The notes beneath the pieces are model-generated. The model made no database searches. It worked only from the letters and a program-made list of their open reading frames with translations, and was not told where the DNA came from. DNA of 64,000 nucleotides from Chamaecrista fasciculata (taxonomy: Eukaryota; Streptophyta; Magnoliopsida; Fabales; Fabaceae): assembly GCA_003254925.1 (NCBI GenBank), contig QANZ01029362.1, positions 55,504 through 119,503 of the forward strand, given 5' to 3'. A program made the translations under genes and the position numbers. Positions 12,238 to 23,400 of the stretch are shown here, one piece after another (the first letter of the stretch is position 1; each line of letters starts with the position of its first letter).

Positions 12238-13357
12238 TCAAAATCGGACCTTCGAAAATTGAAACATAGCAAAATATTTAACATATGAATAATTTGGTAG
12301 TGTGCCTTGTATAGTCTTCGTAAAACATCTTCTTTGATAACAGAACATGATATCACGTTCAGATCCTGCGTTCCTTGAACGCCTATCAGATAGCACCATA
12401 CCATCTTCTTCAAACCCTATAACATCGTGTTCCTGGTCAAGATTGTCTACCTTTATATAGTGCACTAACCTGAAATCAGCTAAATCATCCGTTCTACTGA
12501 CCCACAAGTTCATCAGTACTCGTTGGTCTGATATAAGATGGCGAAACACAACACCAATTTTGTTATTAACAACAGTGATATACTCAGGGAAACCGTCATC
12601 TATTAGCTCAATATCGCAGGTGCTAATATTTTTTACGCCAGTATTGTAGCACATAATAAAATGCACGAGATCATTGTCTTCCGTAGGCCTCACACCAGTC
12701 CAGTATATCTTGCCTTTAATATGAATTGCTCTTTGATACATTATTGTGTCAATATCATGTGGGCATTCAACAGGAGACAACCACTCATAGTTAGACGTCG
12801 AGAACTGTGACACCAAGGAAACCTTATCTTGGGAGTGGGCCTTCCACATCAAAACAATCACAAACTTACCATTGAATGAATCAAACGCAAATCCGTAAAT
12901 AACTTTGCCTATCAAACATATAAATATACAATATAACTATGTTAGATCAATATGTGTATATAGTGAAAACAGTGTTTCAACAGAAAAATGATAGACGTAT
13001 AATATCTTAAATACCGTCTTTGATGTCACGACCAGGTGAAGTTGTCTTTATCATTTGTCCAGTAAGAGGATTACACAGGACAAATTCATAAAAGTTATCC
13101 TCGTTCAACTTTTGTAGACACAACACACCGTTAATAGCACCAACTAATCCATATTGGTGAATTGCGCCTATGCTTGGGTGAGGGACCAACACGGTGTCAC
13201 GATTCTCAACAGCTACATCAGTTGGACTAAGCATCAAACTCCTGGCTTTAAACGAATCATCTCCAATATTGCAAACACCCTCCATTATAAACATAGTAGA
13301 TGACATATCAACGTATACAGGATTCATATCACTTCTGTAAGATATATCAAACGACAT
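12238..13357 (-). CDS. F-box-associated protein lacking its F-box (gene 6 of cluster)
   Basis: Exon 1 (13357-13015) ends with a phase-1 donor G|GTATTT, and exon 2 (12908-12238) follows GATAG. Together they encode about 337 residues. The body matches genes 1-4: VGAINGVLCL, NPLTGQMI, KVIYGFAFDS, FVIVLMWK. The first 50-60 residues that form the F-box and the SKNWY.SI motif in every other member are absent; the frame starts with MSFDISYRSDMNPVYVDM instead. Upstream, minus-strand DNA still shows a possible UTR donor (ACCGGAAAG|GTATGG near 13520). I read this as a 5'-truncated copy: either a pseudogene or a protein that can no longer bind SKP1. Confidence 0.65.
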
Positions 13358-15159
13358 GATGAAAGATTATTTGCCATACGTCAGACCCCTTCATACATAA
13401 AACATCACCAAATAGATGAAATTTATAATATAAATATGGTGTATTACCCGAGTCAATCCCTTATCATATGGATGGAACGAATATGCAGACGTGATAATTA
13501 AAAAATTAACCATACCTTTCCGGTAGCATGCAATCTCCAACGCAACTTTGATGTGTATTTGTTGAGTTATATTACCCTAACAAAACCCCTTAGATCCAGA
13601 TAACTTGCTTGCTTGAACATATGAAGAGAACGCAATACCAAAAAACTTCTACATAAAAGGAAATTTGTAATTCGAATTAATAAACTAACAAAATATATAT
13701 ACAACACTTCTTGAGTGGGTCTGACTACCAAGCTTATTGATAAATACTATATTGTCAATAGTATTTATGATACACTTATATTTTTTTAACCATAAAAAAA
13801 AATCACGAAGCCGTTACGAGACTTGCGCTCCAATTCGTTACCTATCTAAAGTTATGATTTTGGGCTATAATTCGAATAGGATTATCTTGCACTGAATTTT
13901 TTTAATCAGTAAAGAAAAAAATGCAGCTGTTACGTGACTTGCGCTCCAATTCTTTAACTATATTAATTTATGATTTTGCGCTCCGATTCGAATAGGATTA
14001 CCTAATTAATGTGCTTTAATTTATCAATTAATTCGCATTAATAAGTGTACGTTGTTATTATATAGATTTGAAAATGTTAAATTAAATCTATAATTGATAT
14101 CCTATTAGAATGTTATTCCGTAGTCTCAAACAATGGAAAAATCCCTTCAAGATCACAACACCTTCAATTTTCATCATAAATTAACGGAAATATATTCGAT
14201 GCAGATTTTTTCAACCAACCAAATAAAAAATATTCATCCTTTCGGAAATAGTTAACAACCAACCACAATTATTCGATTAGACCTAAATGGCCAATCATAT
14301 TAAATTATACTGATAAATATATATGGAAAACACAATTTTTAATATCAACGTATTCCACCCAACTATGGGTGCAATCAATTGGGATATCAAAATCTTGAAC
14401 TATCAACTACATTGTCAAAACAACATTCACGCACGCATTTTTTTTTAAAAAATTTAACGAAATATGCAATATATGCAATATAACTTCCTTATTTTATGGG
14501 CAGAACATTGTGCTATATATCTACCCCTAATGGGTATTCATAATTAACATAATGTTATTTTACCAGATACAAAAGCACTCAGACCCCTAATGGGTCTATA
14601 TTACATTTATTACTAATTAATCTATTAATAACTTCACAATGCAAACACTTCAGCCCATTTTTTATTCGAATTGGAATTTAACCATAAATGACATATGTAT
14701 TGTGGCCTTAATTATGGCCCAATGTAAGTTGTGTGTCCATATAAATTTATGACATTGTTTCTGACATTAAATATTACCGTAAATTAAAATTTCGTTAAAA
14801 AAATTTCGTCTTCACATATTTCACCATCCTAAATATATAAATCTGTTATATCTATTTATAAGACAATGATCTTATATTTAGGATGATATTATGAATCTAT
14901 ATTATCGTTTGCCATTAAATGTTTTGAGCAAAACATCGTCGTATGTATACTTAAATATCCGTTATAGTTATATGTGTCATATATTGAATGATAATACATT
15001 ATTCGACATATATTATATAGTCATGAATAAAATTATAAGAATTTTATTGATAATACTTCGATAACACATTCATCCATAAGAAAACAAAAAAAAAAACTGT
15101 CTGAACAATAAGTGGCATAATTATAAAGCATACTAAAAGTAAATCAACATCATTGCATC
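13358..15159. other. Intergenic between F-box cluster and RPA-like gene
   Basis: AT-rich, no gene. Contains a diverged tandem duplication (about 13785-13884 and 13898-14002) sharing GTTACG.GACTTGCGCTCCAATTC and ATTCGAATAGGATTA. The sequence ACCCCTAATGGGT occurs at about 14524 and 14584. Confidence 0.6.
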
Positions 15160-17538
15160 CTAATCCTTCTCAACCTTAATCTTTTTCACTGCAAACTCGT
15201 CGTTGACAGGCGAATTGTCACTTGACGGATACGATGAAACTTCTGTGGATGATCTTTTATTAACGGACGATGTTGCAGACACATCAGGAGACGTGAGATC
15301 CTCGAACAGGATTGTTTTGCCATCAACCTCAAACACACCGGTCTTCAGGCAATCCGGCGTATTGTACATCACCTAAACATTAAACATCAATTAATATATA
15401 ATTCCTTCAATAACGCAATTAGAAATGATGATTTCACATACCTTATCATCCGCAATGTCTGGAGTATTAACATCATTCATATCCTGCCATTACATTTAGA
15501 TTTTTTTCCAAGTTAAACGCACACCATTTAGTATTACACTGTTAATTGCTCGACATAAACCACATATAGGAAAGTAATACAAAAAAATTTTTTCAGTGAA
15601 GAACCTTTAAATTAATGTCAGCGACTACATCTGCAGAAGTATTCCCATATAAAACCAAGAAACGATCAATAACGGACTTGTCGTCAGACATTCGCATAAC
15701 AGTGAAAGATGGATTCATTGAATTCTCGTATGCACGAACTTTTAACTTGAATATAATTTGTTTGCCAAGAAAAAGATCAAACTTTTCAGGAGTTGCAGAT
15801 GGATCATCACCAGTCTACACATACATAAATCAAATAGTCTGAGCATTTATACATAGCCACGATCCCAGTTATAAATGATTTCAAAAGAACTTTTTTAGAA
15901 AAATGACACAATCATAATATTGACTAAACATGTATACCAGAGGTACAGACTTTCGGAGCTGATCCGCAGAAATACCAAGGAACTTTGTACAATCCCGATC
16001 AAAAACAGTTACAATTGCAGATCCTGTATCATCAATTATCAGAAGTTGAATTTTGTACCTATGGAAATTACAATACAACATCTTGATGTCATAATCAGCG
16101 ATTACACATTTTAATATACTGTTTATTGATGTTATATAATATATTGAATTAAAAAATAAAAAATAAACCTTATTTGGCATGAAGAAACAAACATTTCGCA
16201 TTTTTCACAAGAATACCCAGATCCATCTGGCGTAACTTTCTTTGCACATTTTTTGCAACTCTCATAAAACCATCCTTTGTCTGTATCAACCTTCAGTACA
16301 CGTGCAATAACACAGTGAACACCATTATCAATAGCACCATACAGTTCGTCGATCGGTACGATCGGAACACCAACGAATGGATCTTCAGCATCGACTGGGG
16401 ACAATAGAGGAGATGAAAGGGTTCCATTGCATGGAACACGGAACTCTGTTGGTTGCAGCTTAGACGCAAACTCACGTGCAACTGCTATGTCTGGATTAAT
16501 CAACAGTCGAGTGGCGTACATTGAATTTGTCAACTGTGGAACGTTGTTAAACTCTTTCACCCGACACCATTGCATGATTAATATTACCGAACCATAATTA
16601 TAACCAGACATGAAATCATGAATCTGATCAGCATATCGCCCCCAAAGCGTAGCAGATATCCTGGTATTCCTGCATATTTTTTGTTTCTTGTCATGAATTA
16701 AACGTTACATCTCTACACCTTAATTGCATGTAACTAAGCATTCAATTGAATAATTTATATTAAACACTGTTGACGTACTGATCATCCTCTATATCCAGTG
16801 AAATTCTTCTGTCTCCACTATTTGTTTCGATCATAGCGGAAATCCCACAAAGTCGACCAATCACATCTACAAAGACAAAAAAATGTCAAAATATACAAAT
16901 ATACATATGTATATCTAAAAATACGTGCTTTATCCATGCTACATTAAAAAATACGTGCCTATTAAACATTTAGAATCAAATTGCTCAGCTCTAACAGCAC
17001 TTATTGGAGTTAGTCGGATTCCATAACGGTCAATAGATCCGTCGTCCTCAGTTTTAGCCAGACGTGTACTGAATTGAAACACCACTTTATAATCGTGTGG
17101 AGTAGAACGAAATGATCCAGTATTTGACCCGACACCAAACTGGGAAATTATGTATACAGCCCCCTCTTTAATTGTATTTTTGAATTTCTTCATGAACAGA
17201 CTTTTCACGGTCGCGCCAATCGTGACATTCTGCATTTACATTATAAACAAATAAACTGATGCAGAACTCCATAAACATACATATAAACAGGTCAATTGCT
17301 ATACCTCACGGTCACATAGCACCATCTCGAGACTTCCTTCCGTATCAGGATTAGGGTCCTTTCCGTATGGTCGAAGGGACCAAAGCCGAACCACGCGAAC
17401 CTTGATCTTGTAATTCCCTCCTGGCCGTATGGGACCTATAGACCTAACACTGTCATAAGTAGCAGCCATTTTCAAAACACGAATAAGCTTATTAATTGGC
17501 ACAATATAAACGATCCTGAAATTTGTTGTGCTTCCCAT
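15160..17538 (-). CDS. RPA70-like single-strand DNA-binding protein, 559 aa
   Basis: Homologue of the large subunit of replication protein A, which coats single-stranded DNA in replication and repair. Eight exons join in frame: 17538-17305, 17229-16959, 16866-16779, 16669-16169, 16058-15938, 15814-15605, 15483-15442 and 15372-15160. The first OB fold (DBD-A) spans about residues 1-165 (YKIKVRVVRLWSL, then SLEMVLCDRE). A second follows (ISLDIEDDQNTRISATLWG). A DBD-C-like domain has a zinc ribbon with cysteines at 336, 339, 352 and 355 (CKKC...CEKC). The tail is acidic/Ser-rich and ends KKIKVEKD. The regulatory N-terminal OB domain of canonical RPA70 is missing, so it is shorter than the usual 600-850 residues. 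Intron 2 needs a GC donor (AG|GCACGT). RPA70-like genes also travel on plant Helitrons, so a mobile origin is possible. Confidence 0.82.
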
Positions 17539-18143
17539 CTACGATAGTATGAAATATATACTATACAAACTGCATAATCGTAGGCGCTAATTAGTATATG
17601 TCATGAATGTGTGTATTAATGTGATATTAAGCAGCTATGCGTTTTTTACATATGATGTCTGCCAATTGCTTCATTTGTATTCATCCTCATTATGTCCATC
17701 TTCACACTGGCGAATAAATTCCATATATATCACACACCAAAATTAATTCAGATACAACCAAATCAATGCACATCAATGCACATGACATGGATCCGAATCA
17801 TCCTTTGAAATCATTCGTTGACTCTTGAATATTACATTTTGGTGTGTTTAGAAATGCCATATTGGGTGAAGCATTTAAGCCAAAATTTAATTTGTGCCAC
17901 ATGGCGTTCGAGCAATGATTTGAGGCCAGCCACGTGTCAGCATATGGTCCATGTACTCAGCTTTTATATATTATAATAGATTTTTCAAAAACGTTTTATA
18001 TCTTGTTCAAATTTCTATGGAGAGACACGTCACTATGTCAATATTTAATGTCAATAGTACATGAAATCTGATTCTTTATGATAAAACTTAAAATGTATTT
18101 ATGAGAAGAAAAAAAATTGATTATCAATTTAAAAAAATAATGC
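17539..18143. other. Intergenic, upstream of the RPA-like gene
   Basis: Presumed promoter region. ATCAATGCACAT is duplicated in tandem near 17763-17783. No gene seen. Confidence 0.5.
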
Positions 18144-18402
18144 TAACAACTGCTCTTAGGACACTTAAGGACATTTATTAAGGTGTATTAATTACACTAT
18201 AAAAATATAATTTTTATTTTGAAAATGTAAATTTATCTCAAAATTTTAAAAAAACAATAATACACCTTAGAAGGTCAAAAAATTATTACTTCTTTAAAAT
18301 TTTGAGGTAAATTTATATTTTTAAAATAGGAATTTCATTTTTAAAGTGCGACTAATGCACATTAACAAGAGTTCTTACCCTAAGGGCACTTGTTAATATT
18401 AC
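18144..18402. mobile_element. MITE with long terminal inverted repeats
   Basis: The left arm (TAACAACTGCTCTTAGGACACTT...) is matched in inverse by the right arm ending ...CTAAGGGCACTTGTTAATATTA. Inverted similarity continues about 110 bp inward through TCAAAATTTTAAA on both sides, so the whole element can fold back. No coding capacity. The superfamily is not decided because I could not define the target duplication. Confidence 0.7.
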
Positions 18403-19208
18403 CTATTTAAAAATATTTTTGCATTAAATTATGTATTCATAACTCTTTTGATCTAAGATTTAGAGAGAATATTGATGAATGAAATTAAAAAATGCGACAT
18501 GAAAATTTTCAAGGATATATTTAATGTATGTTAGATTTGGAAACAAATTTATATCCAATCACATTAAATACTAAATACCGGACATAATGACAATGTTAAG
18601 ATCAATCTTATCAATAAATCATCCGCATCATAAACTAAAAAAAATCATTGCATTTATTTTTTATAATTCATCTAAAATTTATGAAGCACCATTAACCAAC
18701 AAGAAAAAAGAAAGAAAGTACCTCAACATTCAACTATAGAAAATGAAGTAATGATTTTGAATTCTAAAATACTCCATCCATTTAATTTACATTTTACTAG
18801 GAATGTAAATATCAAATATACATATCCAATCATCATAAAAGACAAGTTGTCAAGAATGGAAAAATAAGACAAGATCAAGTTTACAAATAAAATAAATTAT
18901 CTGAATTAAATGTTAAACAAATACTCATTGCATCAAATTGTCCGTCAGTGATCTAAGTCAAAGTAGTCAAGTATGTGTGTGTAATAAGTCAAGTAATTTA
19001 AACACGAATAATTTGATACATAATAGTCGGGATTTTATCTTTATTTTAAAATTTAGTACATGCTGGACTTGAATTAGAACGTGTCCACATTTAATTACAA
19101 CTTACAAGAAAAGCGTGACCTACATGATTAAATCAGAGTAAGTTAAGATCAAACTTATAATAAACATGACGTCAGCTACCCATCTCCAACAACTTTCTAG
19201 AAGACAAC

Positions 19209-19298
19209 GTTATATTTTTCTTTTCTTTTTTTTTTGCTCAGAAAGCTATATTTTCTTTTTCTTTTTTTTTTCTTTTTGGTAAGAGCTATATTTTCTTT
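19209..19298. repeat. Nested T-rich micro-insertions with duplicated flanks
   Basis: AGCTATATTTTCTTT occurs at 19244-19258 and 19284-19298, separated by 25 bp of T-rich sequence ending GGTAAG. A diverged third copy (GTTATATTTTTCTTTT) begins at 19209 and is separated from the second by an oligo-T run plus GCTCAGAAA. This looks like two successive insertions at the same spot. Confidence 0.55.
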
Positions 19299-19820
19299 AA
19301 AAACATGAGAGTGAGACACATTTTTTTAACGATTAATTATAACAAAAAAAAAATATTATACCTTTGGTTTGATGGTCTCAAAATTTTTACTCAAGTCTCA
19401 ACTTATCCCATGTTTTTTTTTGGTACTTTTGATCCTATATATATTTGACTTAAGTGACAGATTTGGTTCATATTATATTTTTAGTCTCATATTTTTTAAT
19501 CAGATTATATAATTAGTCTTATATTTTTGGTTAAGTTGTAGAATTAGTCTCATATTTTTAGGTTAAGTGAGACTGCTGTTAGAACTTTTTGCAAAGATAT
19601 GAGATCGATTCTGCAATCTAATAAAAAAATATGAAATCAAAAGTGATACGGGATAAAATCTACAATTTGGACGAAAAGATATAACACTAAAAATGTAATG
19701 AAAAAATTATGAGATTAGATTGAGACATAAATAAAAATTATGGGACTAAAAGTATACTTTAAAAACAAAACATATATTTTCTTTAAAAAAATATATTTCA
19801 TCAAAATTACAGTAACATTA

Positions 19821-20021
19821 ATTATTGTAGGGGGGTGATATAGTAATAGTATTTTCTATTTTTTTTTTTCTAATTTCGATCGCATTCTCGAAGGGATAAA
19901 ACGCACCGTATGATTCGTAAGACAAAGAGACACGCGTCCTTTTTTCTTTTTCTTTTTCTTTTTCAAGTTGCAAAAGAAGCTTCTTCACCGCCCCATCAGA
20001 TTCCTCACTCGCTGCATTCAT
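19821..20021 (-). other. Possible small open frame divergent to CBR (uncertain)
   Basis: A 67-codon minus-strand frame (MNAASEESDGAVKKLLLQLEK...) begins 409 bp from the CBR start codon and would share its promoter. Its start half has a coding-like, non-AT-rich composition and an EKEKEK charged stretch, but the end runs into low-complexity sequence. No homologue is recognised. It could be a first exon, a relic or chance. Confidence 0.25.
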
Positions 20022-20429
20022 TCATAATTCTTCATAGCTCCTCATAGTGCTCATTGCGTGTCTTGCTACTTTTAAATCATTGTGTCTTCCAATCTTTATA
20101 TATACCATTTTTCCATTATTATTATTAATTATTAGTATTATTACAATATATACTACTATGATTAGTATGATACCATGATGCAATAAAGATATTTTGGCCA
20201 AAAAAGTTAAATGCATGCAATAAAAATATTATTATTTTAAGAGATCATGCTTTATCATATCATCACTCTTCATTCATTCAATCAATCAGTGAGTGAAATC
20301 AACAGATTCAATTTCGTGTCTTCTCTTTTCTTCACCGCTCTCTCCAACACTATCACCTAATTTCGCTTCACACTTCTCTCACTTTCTTATTTTGCTTCGC
20401 ACTTTCTAGTCTCTTCCATACTCTCAGAA

Positions 20430-23400
20430 ATGGCGTCTTTCTTCAAGAGGCTTGCAAAAACCACTCCTATTGCCTTCGCTAATGCCTTTGGCGGCCAATC
20501 CAGCTCCTCTCAAACTCGTTTTCGAGTGCCATTTGGTGCGATTGCTGCGATTTCTGGTGGTGTTTCGTATATGTACTACTATTCCTCACCGACCTTGGTA
20601 ATTTCTTCTATGTTTCTTTTCTGAATGATTCCTCCTGCTTTTTGCTCTAGCTGAATGATCTTTTCTTTTCTTGGTTTGATATATGGCAACTGGTATCAAA
20701 TGTGATCTGTAATGATTTAAATCGAAGTGCAAAGCACATTTGCTGAAGAGCGTTAAAAGCCTTTCATGATCGAAAAAAAAAAAAAACTAGACTCTTGTGT
20801 TTTACCTAACGCTTTTTATAATGTTTATCTCTGAATTTCTTGCCTGATTGGATCACTTGGAGAAACCTAAGGAAATCACCTCTACTGGTAGGGGTTCTTT
20901 AGCCAAAATGAAAGTAGTCAAGTACCCTTGTCAAACTCTTTCAAATGAAGTCTGCAATGTGCGATATTTGGATCTGGTTTTTCTGACTTTTTCATCACCC
21001 TGCGTCCTTAGAAAGCGGAAGAAATTCCTCTGAAGTGGAACTTACTAAGCTATAGTTCTGATGTCTTTTGAGACTTTTTTTTTACCATCCGATCTGTAGG
21101 TTTCATAATGCAGCATGCGCGTTTGTCGCCTTTCCATCGATTCTCTCTTATGAGATAGTGTGGCAATGAAGTTGCTAACTTGCTATATTTGTCTTTCGTG
21201 TAGTAAAATTCTTGGCAGATTTTCCTGTAACTTTTCCCTTGTTATTATTATACGGCTTTATTGTTAAACGTAGAAATTTGTTCAGTAAATGTGCTTTGTA
21301 TATATCATTTTTATGCAATGGTACCAGCCAACAGGTCGATTTGAGTATTTGGTGCTTATTTTTCTCAAATTTAATTTTAATTTACAAGTGACAGTCAATA
21401 TTTTCCATCCACGTGGTTTGATTTATTATTTTAAAATCTAGTCTTTCGGGAGGCCTTCAAACTTAGGCATTTATAGGGTTTAATCATGCTTTGGCTTTTC
21501 TTCTTACTGAATTTGCGGCTTGTTGGTCTGATATACCTGATGGATATCACAAGATGTATTTACTGATTAATTTATGGAAGATTTTGTCATTCCTGAAGGG
21601 AAAAAGAAAATTAATAAAGAAAACTTGGGGGATAGCGAGGAAAAGTCCTTATTCATTCTAGATAGTAGATATGATGAGCCACGTAGCTATGGTTTTAAGG
21701 ATTTAGATTTATGGTGTTTACAGGATGAAAGTGATTAAATTAATCTCTGATTCGGTTTACTATATGCTTGTAATGAGGTTTACATGTTTTTAAAAATATA
21801 AAAGAAAAAGTTTTGTGCATGAATGTTGACAAGGGAAAACTTCTCTTAATTTTTTTTGAAGATTATATTTGCACACTATTAAAATAATTGTACTCTACTT
21901 AAACTATTTTATTTCAGTTTGTTTGCATTTGTATGGTGATCAATTCTTCGCATCAATAAAATGCTCAAGTTGTTGTGATGTCTTTATTTGCAGGTTCATT
22001 TAGAAGAGAAAAAAGAAGAGACAAGTCAAGATATTGGTGATTATTCTCCTTGGGTGGGCAGATAAACATACATGAACCTGCCCACATGAATATCATCTTT
22101 TATAATTGCCCTAGTTTGACATCACTGAAACAATTTTCTTATTTAACATTTCAACGACCAGGAACACAATTTGTTCATTAACGGAATTAAAGATCAGAAA
22201 AATATTTATGATGCATGTAGATATAAGAATTACTGAAATGAAGATTTAATTAAGGTATACTTTTTGCTAGGGGAGTATAGAGAAAAGGGTAAAATTTTAT
22301 CAACTATAGTCACTTGTGCTCAACATTGACCGGGCTTATATTTAATCATCTCAAGAATGAGTTGAAAATAGGTAAATAGAATACATGATTTTGCCAGTAT
22401 TCTGTAATAGAAATCTAATTTAAAAGGCTAATAGTGATCACGGTATGTTATTCTGACTGAGATACAAATACTTCTCTATACTTTTCAATAGCTTGTATTG
22501 AAGTTGAGTACTTTTTACTGAATTTCTTTAATAAAGAAGACTTTTGCTATCTTTTCAGCACTGAGTCCGGGTCAGTGGGTCCCATTTAAGTTGCAAGAAA
22601 CCACGAAGGTTAACCACAATACACAATTATTCAGGTATGTCCAACATGACAGAATGCAGATAATGAATTTGCCTGATTTTTAACTGGCTCAGGTTCAAAA
22701 TATCATGTTAACTGTTATAATAGAGTCTCAGTAATGTTTGAAATAGTGTTTTATTTTTTTCCTCCTCTAACTTTATTGACTCATCTTACAACAAAAGGAT
22801 CATGTGATGTCACACTTGTGGGGTGAAATGTAACTCCTCTAATGCAATAAAATATTATAAAAGGAGGTTATGAAAATCAAATTGTAGCATGTTATCATCC
22901 CATAATTATTGCAGTTATGAAACTTACTGGTTCATTATGATGTTATACTGTCTTCCCTTTATACATGAGACAATAAACAAAGTTTAGATAGCAACCCAAC
23001 TACACCCAATTATTCTGTGAAGAACAATTATAGCAAGCCAGTTAATTCCTTCCCATGTACATACCTAGTTATGGTCTGTGTAAGTTTATGCAAACTGAAA
23101 ATTGGAAAACGACTCGAACATCTTCTTACCTATTTATAAATTCATTTTTTCAATGCTGCAATTGGTGTAGATTGTGTAATATAGTTTTTTTGTATGACTA
23201 TATCTCCTCCCTTTATGTCAGGTTCTCACTTGATCCGTCTAAGAAGTTGGGTTTGACTGTTGCTTCTTGCATTCTTACAAGGTTTGATATGCTAACTCTG
23301 TTTGTAATTTAATTTGTATTTTGCTATGATGTGAGCTACAAGCATACCCTTGAATGCAGGGCTCAATTAGGTCAGAATGCTGAAGGGAAACCAGACTATG

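Larger units (their letters stand above)
18403..20429. other. Intergenic and CBR promoter region
   Basis: AT-rich spacer. Around 19360-19765 lies a degenerate repeat with alternating phrases such as TTAGTCTCATATTTTT, GCAAAGATATGAGATC and later inverted equivalents; it resembles the MITE at 48496-48897 and is probably an old relative. From about 20290 the plus strand becomes pyrimidine-rich (CTCTTTTCTTCACCGCTCTCTCC), as expected for the 5'UTR of the gene at 20430. Confidence 0.5.
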
